A DNA stretch of 49,129 bases from Bryobacterales bacterium (GTDB lineage: Bacteria; Acidobacteriota; Terriglobia; Bryobacterales; Bryobacteraceae). The position numbers and the translations under genes are program-made. Location: assembly GCA_003166475.1 (NCBI GenBank), contig PMVV01000400.1:2370-51498 (forward strand), given 5' to 3'. The notes beneath the pieces were generated by a model that made no database searches, was not told the origin of the DNA, and saw only the letters and a program-made list of their open reading frames with translations. Positions 1 through 8,517 of this stretch are shown in pieces (position 1 is the stretch's first letter; each line of letters starts with the position of its first letter).

Positions 1-17
1 CGGCCTCCCAGGCCGCC
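1..17. repeat. edge-truncated copy of the GC-rich triloop hairpin repeat
   Basis: The window opens inside a short inverted repeat in which CGGCCT and AGGCCG flank a CCC loop. The same stem-loop occurs complete at 27244-27262, and with a CTC loop at 48555-48573. The left arm is cut by the window edge. Because other copies lie between genes, this supports placing the start of the first gene just downstream and not beyond the edge. Confidence 0.6.
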
Positions 18-21
18 TCTT

Positions 22-1890
22 TTGGCTGCGGCTGCGCTACTTGCCGCTATCCTGCTCTGCGGCCCCGTGCCGCTAGGTTGGGCGCAGCAGGCTTCCTCCA
101 TAGCTCCCGTGGCGCCGCACGCGCCGGCCATCTTGCGTCCGTACCTGGCTCCCGAAGTTCCACCGGTACGCCTGGCTAATTCGCCACGGCTCAGCGAGAC
201 GGTCCGCGCCGGGACGATTTATCTCACCTTGCAGGACGCCATTGCGCTCGCCTTGGAGAACAACATCGACATAGAGGTCGCCCGCTACAATCCGCTCATC
301 TCCGAGTGGAACGTCACGCGATCCCAGGCGGGTGGCACATTGCCTGGCGTACCGAGCAATGCCTCGCAAGCCGGATCGGTGGCCGCCGGGCAGGGCGTTG
401 CGGGCAGCCAACAGGCCGCCGGTGTCAGCGCGCCGGGAACCAGTTCAAGCCACGTCCAGTCGACCAACGCCACGGTTTCGCAAATTGGGCCCGTCACGCC
501 TACGCTGGATCCTATCATTCAGGAAGCCAGCACGTTCAGCCATACCACTTCCCTGTATCCGGATTCGGCGGCCAGCGGCACGCCGTACCTGGTCGATGCG
601 ACGCGAGCGCACACGGCCAGCATTCAGGAAGGGTTCCTGACCGGCGGCACCGTCACTCTGACTTACAGCGACCACTACTTGAATGAGAATTCCCCCACGG
701 ATGTGCTGAACCCGACTTCGGCACCGTCGCTCTCCATTTCGGCGCAACAATACCTGCTGAACAGCGGCGGTGTCGCGGTCAATGCGCGTTTCATCACTGT
801 GGCCAAGATGAACCGGGACGCCTCCGACCTGGCTTTCCAGACAACCGTAACCAGCGTCGTCTCCCAGGTATTAAATGCCTATTACGCCTTGCAGGCGGCT
901 GGTGAAGACGTGAAAGCCAAGCGGAGCGCCGCCGAGACCGCCACAACATTTCTGGCGAATGTGAAGGAGCAAGTGCGCATCGGATCGCTGGCGCCTTCCG
1001 AGACGATCAATGCCGAGAGTCTGGCCATTACCGCCCAACAGGCTCTGGTGGACTCCGAGACCACCCTGAAACAGCAGGAGATTCAATTGAAGAACCTGCT
1101 CAGCCGCAATGGGACCGCCGATCCGGTCCTGGCTGGGGCGCGCATCCTGCCGGTCGATCCCATCCGCATTCCCGAACACGACGACTTCCCTCCGCTGGAG
1201 GAACTGGTCAAGCAGGCGCTTGCCAACCGCACGGATCTGGCGTCGGAACGGGAGAGCGAAGCCGCCGCGGTAGTCAACAATCTGGGGACCAGGAATGGAG
1301 TCCTGCCGTTCGCCGTGGTAGGCGGCAGCGAGAGCCAGGCCGGCATAGCCGGAACCGGCAAGACGGTGATCTTCAACGGCCAGGCGGTGACACCCAACCC
1401 ATACTTTGTGGGCGGCATAGGCACGGCGCTCGGTCAGGTGTTCCGCCGCGACTTCCCCTCCGAAAGCATCTATGGGGGGTATGAAATGGCGTTCCGAAAC
1501 AGGGCGGCGCTGGCCGACTATGCCGTCGACCAGTTGCAGTTCCGTCAGACTCAGTTGACCACCCGCAAGGACCTCAACCAGGTGCAGGTGGATGTTCAGA
1601 ACTACCTCATCGCCTTGCGGCAGGCCCGCGCCCGGTACGATGCCGCAGTCCGCAACCGGACGTTGCAGGAGCAGTTGTATACGAGCGAGCGCAGGCGCTT
1701 CGAATTGGGAGCGTCCATTCCGTACAACGTGACCCAACAACAGCGCGACCTGATGACGGCCCAAAATTCGGAGATGGCGGCGCTGGTCGCCTACGTTACC
1801 GCGCGCATCGGCCTGGACCGCACCACGGGCGCGATCCTGTCGGCCAATCACGTGTCGCTCGGCGAGGCGCGCCAAGGAAAGGTGAAGTGA
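22..1890 (+). CDS. TolC-family outer membrane efflux protein
   Basis: The product is a 622-residue protein with a hydrophobic N-terminal signal ending near 'GWAQQ'. A segment starting 'LTLQDAIALALENN' is typical of the first outer-membrane-efflux repeat. Long Gln/Ala-rich amphipathic helices follow, and a second repeat-like region ('NQVQVDVQNYLIALRQARAR') lies near the C-terminus. TolC-family proteins form trimeric outer membrane channels for RND, ABC or MFS exporters. A Ser/Gly/Ala-rich insert at about residues 100-160 makes it longer than classical TolC. The start is a TTG directly after a hairpin repeat; the frame stays open to the window edge, so a start further upstream cannot be excluded. 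The partner pump genes are not in the window. The 3' end lies in a heptanucleotide repeat shared with the convergent GMC gene. Confidence 0.85.
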   Translation: MAAAALLAAILLCGPVPLGWAQQASSIAPVAPHAPAILRPYLAPEVPPVRLANSPRLSETVRAGTIYLTLQDAIALALENNIDIEVARYNPLISEWNVTRSQAGGTLPGVPSNASQAGSVAAGQGVAGSQQAAGVSAPGTSSSHVQSTNATVSQIGPVTPTLDPIIQEASTFSHTTSLYPDSAASGTPYLVDATRAHTASIQEGFLTGGTVTLTYSDHYLNENSPTDVLNPTSAPSLSISAQQYLLNSGGVAVNARFITVAKMNRDASDLAFQTTVTSVVSQVLNAYYALQAAGEDVKAKRSAAETATTFLANVKEQVRIGSLAPSETINAESLAITAQQALVDSETTLKQQEIQLKNLLSRNGTADPVLAGARILPVDPIRIPEHDDFPPLEELVKQALANRTDLASERESEAAAVVNNLGTRNGVLPFAVVGGSESQAGIAGTGKTVIFNGQAVTPNPYFVGGIGTALGQVFRRDFPSESIYGGYEMAFRNRAALADYAVDQLQFRQTQLTTRKDLNQVQVDVQNYLIALRQARARYDAAVRNRTLQEQLYTSERRRFELGASIPYNVTQQQRDLMTAQNSEMAALVAYVTARIGLDRTTGAILSANHVSLGEARQGKVK

Positions 1891-1964
1891 AGAAGAAGAC
1901 AGAAGACAGAAGTCAGAAGACAGAATGACCCCTTACGCCGGGCTTCTTACTTCTGACTTCTGAG
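1884..1964. repeat. heptanucleotide tandem repeat, palindromic, spanning two convergent stop codons
   Basis: After the stop of the TolC-like gene come four in-phase heptamers of the form G(A/T)CAGAA (1898-1925), preceded by two degenerate units. From 1944 to 1964 the same heptamer runs three times on the opposite strand (GTAAGAA, GTCAGAA, CTCAGAA). The TAA of the minus-strand GMC gene lies inside it. The two arrays create a perfect 13-bp inverted repeat (1907-1919 with 1950-1962) around a 30-nt loop, which could fold in transcripts from either side. Confidence 0.75.
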
Positions 1965-4604
1965 CTCTGCTAACATCCCCGGATACACATCCCGCGCGGC
2001 GTTGCTTCCGATCAGTGGGATGCCGCGCCATTCCTCCGGCACGGCGTCGCGCGTGGCCGCGTTGAGTTCCACCGGACCGGCGGATTCCCAACCCGCGCCC
2101 AGCATTTGCACGCTGGGTGTGTGGGTGATCTCTTTCACGCTGGCCAGCGCCGCTTCGCGATCCTGGCCATCCGCCGAATCCAGCAGCCACACATCGTAGC
2201 CGTGCGCGAAAAGGAACTCCAGCAGGTTGGTCTCGATAGTGTCGATCGAGAGGATCTGGCTCGATATGCCTGCGCCCGACGTCAGCAGAACCGGTCCATG
2301 CGAACCACCCTGGTAGCGGATCAGCCAACGCCGCGCTCCGCCGCCCGGTAGCGAATACACCGTAGGAGCGTTGACGCGCAGGGGCCGCTTCTTGCGCTCC
2401 CCCGCTACGCCGCCATAGATGTCGTACAAATCGCCGGCTAGCGCGTGTCCGAAACGCGCGGTAGCCCGCAAACGCGCACGCACGTTGGGGGCATTCGATA
2501 TTCGCAGGGTAGTCAGTTGGCGCAGCAAGTCCTGTGGCAGGATGCGCAGGCTGCTTTCGGCCAGAACGGCGCTTTGATCGCTCGCTCCGTCATAGAGAGT
2601 CGTATGCAGCGCGTTGGCTTCCTTCAACCCCTGCAGGTAGAAAGTCTTTCCCTCCCGCGTGGCTAGTTTCATACGATAGACCATTCGCCCGAGACTGAAT
2701 TCGCCGTCCACGACTTTCAGCGGCTCGCTGGAGAGCGCCGGCGCCAGGGCGCGGCCAGCCACGCGCGCTTTGTGGTCCGGATTGCGCATCAGATCGTCCA
2801 GATCGTCGGAGACAACGGTCAGGTCCAGTTCCAACGCATCGCCGCGCGCGGTCTCGGTGAACTGAATGCCCAGCGGCGGTTGACTGGCGGGCTGCCGGCT
2901 GGCTGGCGGCTGCGAAGGCAGCGCGTAATCGATACGCCAGCCGCGATCCCTGGCCAGTAATGCGCAGGACCGCTCCGCCACCGCGGAAATCGTCAGCAGC
3001 GGAGCGACGCCCAGCGAGCGTGGGATCGTCGAGCCGTCGCACACGTAGAGTCCCTCGTACACCGCTGCGCCGGTGCCGCCCGAGAACGCTTGCCCCTTGT
3101 GGTTTACTACGCCATGCGCGGCGTCGGCGGCCATCACGCAGCCGCCCAGCGGATGCACGGTGATCAAGTCCTTATTGAAGATGCCGCTCCACACCGGGTC
3201 GATCAGGTACTTGCCGCCCAGGGCGCGCGTTGCCTCGGCCAGCGTCTGGTTCACTCTCTCGAAGATGGGCTGGTCGCCTACGTGCGGCCATTCGATATGC
3301 ACCCGGCCGTCTTCCAGGCGGATACTTCCGGAGCCGCCCTCGTGGGTCGTCACCAGGTAGGCCTGCGTATGGTCGGCCACGGTTTCATAGGGACCCACGG
3401 AAAGGCTTTCGACGTCGCCTTCCATCTCCAGAGCTTCTTCGAGACCTTGGCCTGCCACCTTGCCCAAGGCCGCGCCCGCCTTGGCAAAGGCTTCCGGCAG
3501 CAAATTGACCAGCGCGCCCGGCGTGGCGAATTCCTGGATCGCGATTCCGTCGTCCAAAGCGGGCTGCCACCGCATATCGATCATTCCCGTGACGCAGGGA
3601 CCCACCGCCTCCATATCGCGCGGATCGCGGTGGCCGTAACCCACTCCGCGCACTTCCTCCGCGCAGTCGTAGCTGTACCCCAGCACGTCTCCATTGCCCG
3701 AGAAGTACTGTCCCAACTGGCCGGAAAGGGGCAGGCCGGCGGTTTTCGAACGCAGCAGAATCTCGGTCGATCCCAGCGTGCCGGCCGCCAGCACCACGAT
3801 GTCCGCCGAAACCGTCCAGACCGGCTCGTCGAGGTCCTCGCGCCCGGTTTCGAGCGTCTGGTAGTGCGCCAGCCAGCGGCCCTCCCTGCGCTCCAACCGG
3901 CGCACGGAAACTTGCGTGTAGATCTCCGCACCGAAATTGCGCGCGTCCGGCAGATAATTGAACAGCAAGGTGTTCTTGGCGCCGTAATTGCACCCCGTCA
4001 CGCAGTCGCCGCACAGCATGCAGGCATGCTGCTCCACGCCCACATGATTCACGCCTTCGGTGAAGTTCACCGCGATCGGCGGGCGCGAGCAAGTCTGCCC
4101 CAGGTGCGCGGCGGATTGTTCCAGCGCCAGCAATTTCGGCAGCGCCGGATACCGCGCCGGGTACGCCACGGGCCGCAACATCTCCTCGGCGCGCCGGTAG
4201 CCTTCCTCCAGGCTGTCCATGTCGTCCCGCAACGCCTGCGGCCAGCGTGTATCGTCGAAAACCCGGGGTTCGGCTCTCACCGCGACGTTCCCGTTGATCA
4301 AGGAAGTGCCGCCCAGACCGCACCCCACAAATACGTTCACATCCGGGTTGACATTGAAATCGTAGAGCCCCGTGCGCGAACCGGTGTGCCCGCTGGGAAG
4401 CTCGGCTTGCATTTCAGCCAGCGCCTCCGCTTCGGTATCGGGGTACTCGCCGTCTTGAAACTCGCGGCCCCGCTCCAGGACACAGACCTGCTGTCCGGCG
4501 CGCGCCAGCCGGGACGCGGCGATGGCGCCTGCGTAACCGGAACCTATGACCAGAACGGTGTAGTGGTCCTTGATTTCACGAACTGGAGACGACAGCCGCG
4601 GCAT
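1947..4604 (-). CDS. GMC-family oxidoreductase (cholesterol-oxidase-like) with remnant alpha/beta-hydrolase tail
   Basis: The protein has 885 residues. An FAD-binding GSGYAG motif sits at residues 21-26. A Cys cluster C-x2-C-x2-C-x3-C (195-205) resembles iron-sulfur-type ligands seen in one branch of long GMC oxidoreductases. The C-terminal GMC signature HPLGGC lies at 484-489, followed by 'YVCDGSTIPRSLGVAP'. These support an FAD-dependent oxidase/dehydrogenase acting on a sterol-like or other alcohol. A Pro/Gln/Ser linker (565-578) leads to a second region that looks like the beta-sandwich of long cholesterol-oxidase-like proteins, then to the first strands of an alpha/beta hydrolase ('HGYDVWLLD', about 801). 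That last domain is only ~90 residues long and lacks a GxSxG nucleophile elbow, so it is probably a non-catalytic remnant. There is no signal peptide. Substrate unknown. Confidence 0.85.
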   Translation of the reverse strand: MPRLSSPVREIKDHYTVLVIGSGYAGAIAASRLARAGQQVCVLERGREFQDGEYPDTEAEALAEMQAELPSGHTGSRTGLYDFNVNPDVNVFVGCGLGGTSLINGNVAVRAEPRVFDDTRWPQALRDDMDSLEEGYRRAEEMLRPVAYPARYPALPKLLALEQSAAHLGQTCSRPPIAVNFTEGVNHVGVEQHACMLCGDCVTGCNYGAKNTLLFNYLPDARNFGAEIYTQVSVRRLERREGRWLAHYQTLETGREDLDEPVWTVSADIVVLAAGTLGSTEILLRSKTAGLPLSGQLGQYFSGNGDVLGYSYDCAEEVRGVGYGHRDPRDMEAVGPCVTGMIDMRWQPALDDGIAIQEFATPGALVNLLPEAFAKAGAALGKVAGQGLEEALEMEGDVESLSVGPYETVADHTQAYLVTTHEGGSGSIRLEDGRVHIEWPHVGDQPIFERVNQTLAEATRALGGKYLIDPVWSGIFNKDLITVHPLGGCVMAADAAHGVVNHKGQAFSGGTGAAVYEGLYVCDGSTIPRSLGVAPLLTISAVAERSCALLARDRGWRIDYALPSQPPASRQPASQPPLGIQFTETARGDALELDLTVVSDDLDDLMRNPDHKARVAGRALAPALSSEPLKVVDGEFSLGRMVYRMKLATREGKTFYLQGLKEANALHTTLYDGASDQSAVLAESSLRILPQDLLRQLTTLRISNAPNVRARLRATARFGHALAGDLYDIYGGVAGERKKRPLRVNAPTVYSLPGGGARRWLIRYQGGSHGPVLLTSGAGISSQILSIDTIETNLLEFLFAHGYDVWLLDSADGQDREAALASVKEITHTPSVQMLGAGWESAGPVELNAATRDAVPEEWRGIPLIGSNAARDVYPGMLAELRSQK

Positions 4605-4774
4605 TTCTGTTTCCTGACTCTCGACGGTGGGGACTCTACATCAGATGGTAGCAGAGCGGCGATCCTCTCGAAGGGTGGCGCACCGCACGCTCGGAGCAGT
4701 AATTCGCGGATTCTTTATCCGATTCTGGGCGAATCCGCACGGTACCCACATCAGCCCCAAAAGCCGCGTCCCCT

Positions 4775-4788
4775 ACTACGAAAATAGT
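4775..4788. promoter_or_regulatory. possible operator dyad
   Basis: An ACTA-N6-TAGT inverted repeat with an A-rich centre lies in the divergent region upstream of the TonB receptor. BlaI-type repressors often bind short TAC/GTA-like dyads, and a BlaI-type gene occurs at 34.9 kb, but linking the two is speculation. Confidence 0.2.
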
Positions 4789-5054
4789 TTTATGGATTGA
4801 AGTGCGTGAGGAGAGGCTCCAAAACGCCGTACGCCTCCCAAAATCCGGAGTGAACTCCAGTATGCATTATGGTATCGTGTAGCCTGAACTCCGAAATTGC
4901 AGCTTTTACATAGGGTTAGCCTACGCGACCCTTTGGTTGACGAATTGCTCTGGAAGACGCACTGCCGTCATCGAAATATATGCAGTTCCATCAGGAAACA
5001 GTCAGCACGCGGTTTGTCTGCGCAGCCGCGAATCTCAAAGGAACTCGAATCTTT

Positions 5055-5060
5055 AAGGAG
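5055..5060 (+). promoter_or_regulatory. ribosome binding site fixing the TonB receptor start
   Basis: AAGGAG lies 9 nt before the ATG at 5070. It selects this start, 30 codons inside the listed ORF, and the resulting N-terminus is a clean signal peptide. Confidence 0.8.
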
Positions 5061-5069
5061 AAGGTGAAT

Positions 5070-8000
5070 ATGATCAGAAGGTGGATTTTTTCGTTTGTGC
5101 TAATCGCGGCGCTCGCCGCGCTCTGCACACCAGTCTTCGCACAATCTCTGCTCTCGGGCGACATCGCCGGAACAGTTACCGACCCCAGCGGCGCGGTTAT
5201 GCCCGGTGTCTCGGTGACGCTGAAGAGCACCGACACCGGCGCCGTCCAGACTGCCACGACCAACCCGTCTGGCGCCTACCGTTTCTCGCTGTTGAAGCCA
5301 GGCCACTTCACGGTTACCGCAAGCCAGCCCGGCTTTGAGAAGGTTGAACGGGCCATTGAGGTGGCGGTCGGCCAGATTGTGGCCGCCGATCTGCAACTGA
5401 CGCTCGGCTCGAACACGCAGACCGTCGAGGTCTTGGCCGCCGCTCCGCTGGTCAATACCGAACCCAGCATGAACACGGCGTTCACTCAAGTTGAAGTGGA
5501 GGAACTGCCCAGCCCCGGCGGCGACATGACCAATATCGCCCAGACCGTTTCCGGCGTGATCATGAACAACACCGGCGGCTACGGCAACTTCACCATCAAC
5601 GGACTGCCGGCTACTTCGAACTTGTTCACGGTCAACGGCGAGAACGACATGGACCCGTACTTCAATATCAACAATACGGGCGCCAGCAACCTGACCATCG
5701 GCCAGAATGAGGTGCAGGAAGCCACGGTAATCGCCAATCCGTACAGCGGCCAATACGGCCAGCTCGCCGGCGCGCAGGTTACCTACGTGACCAAATCCGG
5801 AACCAACCAGTTTCACGGCAACGCCTTGTATTGGTGGAACGGGCGGGACATGAACTCGAACGACTTTTTCAACAATGAGTACGGCGTCTCGCGCCCCTTC
5901 TCCAACGCCAATCAGTACGCTGCTTCGATTGGCGGTCCGATCCGCAAGAACAAGACCTTTTTCTTCTTTGACGTCGAGGGTCTGCGCTTCGTGCTCCCTA
6001 ATAACTTCCTGACGACCATCCCGACCCAGGCGTTTGTCACTGCGGCGATGAACAATATTCAAGCCATGCAGCCGAACGAAGTAGCCACCTACCAGAAGAT
6101 GTTCAACCTCTGGGAGAATGCGCCGGGCGCCAGCAGCGCCCAGACAATACCGAACAACAGCGAGTGCAACGCCCTGAACTTGCCGGGATTCGATCCCACC
6201 ACGCAGTCGTGCGCCGCCCAATTCCGGAGTTCGGCAAACGCGCTCGGTTCGGAGTTCATCGTGGCCGGCAGAGTGGACCAGAAGATCGGCAACAACGACA
6301 ACGTGTATTTCCGCTACAAGCTCGATCACGGCCTGCAGCCGACCTCTATCAACGCCATCAGCCCCGCCTTCAATGCGCTCTCCAACCAGCCGGCGTGGGA
6401 CGCGCAGTTGAATGAGGTGCACATATTGGGCGCCCGCTCGACCAACTCCTTTACGGCGACGTTCAGCCACTACGTGGCCCAGTTCTCGCAGGACCATGCA
6501 GCGGCGGTTGCCGCCTTCCCGTACCAGGTCGCCACGTCGGGAGCCGTGCCGTTCACCGGCTTTAACCCCTTGGGCAGCTTCCCGCAGGGGCGCAACATTT
6601 CGCAGTACCAGTTCATCGACGACTTTACCCACATTGCGGGGAACCACAACCTGAAGTTCGGGGTCAACTTCCGCCGTTATGACGTGAGCGACCACAACTT
6701 CTTCTTCAACTCGCCGGCCGTTTACTTCGGTTACGTGACTTCCGGAATGCAGGAAATGGTGGACGGCCTCGCGTACCAATACCGCATGTCCTTAAATACC
6801 GCCAGCGACGTGCCCGTTGCCCTGTGGGGCATTGGCGCGTACGCGCAGGATGAATGGAAGGTCACTCCTCATCTGACTATGACTTTGGGCCTCCGCCTCG
6901 AGCGGAATTCCAATCCGGTGTGCCAGTTTAATTGCTTCGCCAACTTCAAGGGACCCTGGGCTGGCCTCGCCAGCGTGACCAGTTCCGATCCCGGCAGCGT
7001 CCCCTACAGCAGCGACATCGCCTACGGCCAACACCAGGCATACCCTGGTGTGAATGCCGCCCTTCTCTCACCGCGCATTGGATTTAGCTGGTCTCCTTTC
7101 AAAGACAACAAGACCGTGGTCAGCGGCGGCTTCGGCATATTCTATGACAACCCCGCTGCCGGCGTGGTGGACGATTTCCTGTCCAACCCTCCGGTTGCGG
7201 TAGCGATTCGCGTGCGGCCAAAGGCCGGCACGCTGCCGTTTGATCCGGCTGGCGGCGCTGCCACCTGGGCCGCCTCGGCAGCCGCATTTAACATTAACGA
7301 CTCCTACAACCAGATCTCGTCGAACTTGACGGCTCTGGGATCGGTTTTCGCGTCCCCGGCAATCAGTGCCTTCGAGGGTACTTTCCAGGCGCCGGAGTGG
7401 AAGGAGTTTAACATCCAGATTCAGCGGCAACTGACCAACTCGGTCGTCGTGCTCGCCAACTATGTCGGCAACAGGGGCACTCGCATTCCCTACACGAATT
7501 CCTGGCCCAACGCCTACGACCCTTACGGCATCTATCCCGGCGTCCCCGGTATCCTTGAGGCCGGGTCTGCGGCGGTGCCCAACTACGGACAGGTGAACGT
7601 GCTCCAAAGCGGCGCCATCTCGAACTACAACGCCCTGAACGTGACGGTGCGAAAGCAATTCTCGCACCAGTTCTCCGCCCTGTTTAACTACTCCTGGGGA
7701 CACAACCTGGATGAAGTCTCCAATGGCGGCATCTTCACCTATGGCGACTCCCAGACGCAATCTCAGATTAATCCGCTTAGCCTCCGCGCCGACAACTACG
7801 GCAACTCCGATTACGATATTCGCCAGAGCTTCAACGCGGAGTGGGTCGTCAATCCGACGTTCCACTTCACCAACCACCTCCTGCAAGGGGTGTTCAGCGG
7901 CTGGCAATATTCCGGCAAGTGGTTCTGGCGCACGGGACTGCCTTACTCCGTCGTGGACGACTACTGGAATGGCGCCATTACGAATGGCGGCGGGCTCATT

Positions 8001-8432
8001 TTGGCCACGCCCATTGGGTCTGGTGCGCAGGCCAGCAGTTGCGGCGGGGGCAATATTCAGGACGTCAACGGTAACGGCACTCCCTGCCTGAATGCCAATG
8101 CGTTCCTCAATAGCGGCGCGGCAACTTTCAACGGTTTCACGTCATGGTCGTCGCAAACGCGCAACCAATACCGCGGACCGCATTACTTCGATATGGACAT
8201 GGCGCTGTTCAAGACCTTCAGGTTTGGCGAGGGCCGGAACATCGGCGTGGGCGTGCAGGCGTTCAACGTTTTCAATCACCCGAACTTTGGTAATCCCGAC
8301 AGCGGGTTGGGTGACTCGACGTTTGGCCTGATTTCCGGCACGGTCAATTCGCCGACCAGCCCCTACGGCAGCTTCCTGGGCTTCGACTCTTCAGTGCGCG
8401 TAGTCCAGCTCTCGGCGAAGTTGCAGTTCTAA
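5070..8432 (+). CDS. TonB-dependent receptor, Oar-like, with carboxypeptidase-regulatory-like N-terminal domain
   Basis: The product has 1120 residues from the ATG at 5070. A signal peptide ends near 'TPVFAQ'. Residues about 32-90 form a carboxypeptidase-regulatory-like beta-sandwich ('GTVTDPSGAVMPGVSVTL', 'GAYRFSLLKPGHF'). A plug domain follows with 'NNTGGYGNFTINGLP' and 'YSGQYGQLAGAQVTYVTKSG', then a long beta-barrel with aromatic strands, ending in an outer-membrane-type '...VVQLSAKLQF'. Family members import large substrates or act as surface proteins, powered by TonB-ExbBD. This Oar-like type is strongly expanded in acidobacteria and often sits near carbohydrate-active enzymes. Ligand not predictable. 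It appears monocistronic, with a good RBS and a strong terminator. Confidence 0.92.
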   Translation: MIRRWIFSFVLIAALAALCTPVFAQSLLSGDIAGTVTDPSGAVMPGVSVTLKSTDTGAVQTATTNPSGAYRFSLLKPGHFTVTASQPGFEKVERAIEVAVGQIVAADLQLTLGSNTQTVEVLAAAPLVNTEPSMNTAFTQVEVEELPSPGGDMTNIAQTVSGVIMNNTGGYGNFTINGLPATSNLFTVNGENDMDPYFNINNTGASNLTIGQNEVQEATVIANPYSGQYGQLAGAQVTYVTKSGTNQFHGNALYWWNGRDMNSNDFFNNEYGVSRPFSNANQYAASIGGPIRKNKTFFFFDVEGLRFVLPNNFLTTIPTQAFVTAAMNNIQAMQPNEVATYQKMFNLWENAPGASSAQTIPNNSECNALNLPGFDPTTQSCAAQFRSSANALGSEFIVAGRVDQKIGNNDNVYFRYKLDHGLQPTSINAISPAFNALSNQPAWDAQLNEVHILGARSTNSFTATFSHYVAQFSQDHAAAVAAFPYQVATSGAVPFTGFNPLGSFPQGRNISQYQFIDDFTHIAGNHNLKFGVNFRRYDVSDHNFFFNSPAVYFGYVTSGMQEMVDGLAYQYRMSLNTASDVPVALWGIGAYAQDEWKVTPHLTMTLGLRLERNSNPVCQFNCFANFKGPWAGLASVTSSDPGSVPYSSDIAYGQHQAYPGVNAALLSPRIGFSWSPFKDNKTVVSGGFGIFYDNPAAGVVDDFLSNPPVAVAIRVRPKAGTLPFDPAGGAATWAASAAAFNINDSYNQISSNLTALGSVFASPAISAFEGTFQAPEWKEFNIQIQRQLTNSVVVLANYVGNRGTRIPYTNSWPNAYDPYGIYPGVPGILEAGSAAVPNYGQVNVLQSGAISNYNALNVTVRKQFSHQFSALFNYSWGHNLDEVSNGGIFTYGDSQTQSQINPLSLRADNYGNSDYDIRQSFNAEWVVNPTFHFTNHLLQGVFSGWQYSGKWFWRTGLPYSVVDDYWNGAITNGGGLILATPIGSGAQASSCGGGNIQDVNGNGTPCLNANAFLNSGAATFNGFTSWSSQTRNQYRGPHYFDMDMALFKTFRFGEGRNIGVGVQAFNVFNHPNFGNPDSGLGDSTFGLISGTVNSPTSPYGSFLGFDSSVRVVQLSAKLQF

Positions 8433-8477
8433 ACCAAACACTACCGAGCCGCGACCGTCAGGGAGCGGATCTGGGGA

Positions 8478-8517
8478 TCCGGCCGGCGCTTGAGAACAGC
8501 GCCGGCCGGATTTTTTT
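8478..8517 (+). terminator. rho-independent terminator of the TonB receptor gene
   Basis: A perfect 13-bp GC-rich stem (8478-8490 with 8498-8510) closes a 7-nt loop and is followed directly by seven T residues. The T-tract runs into the TAA stop codon (8516-8518) of the convergent minus-strand gene, so the two gene ends share bases. Confidence 0.92.

Larger units (their letters stand above)
4605..5069. other. 465-nt intergenic region between divergent GMC and TonB-receptor genes
   Basis: I see no convincing gene here. The ORF track extends the TonB receptor upstream to 4980, but that N-terminal extension is neither signal-like nor preceded by a ribosome binding site. The region should hold the promoters of both genes; I could not assign -35/-10 pairs with confidence. 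An ACTA-N6-TAGT dyad lies at 4775-4788. Confidence 0.5.

Noticed and set aside
3090-4787. Long plus-strand ORF (565 aa) antisense to the GMC oxidoreductase
   Set aside because: It is a high-GC shadow; the product is rich in Arg, His, Ala and Gly without domains, and the opposite strand has clear GMC motifs.
5100-6779. Minus-strand ORF (559 aa) antisense to the TonB receptor
   Set aside because: It is a codon-position shadow; composition is biased to Val/Gly/Arg/His and no motif is present.
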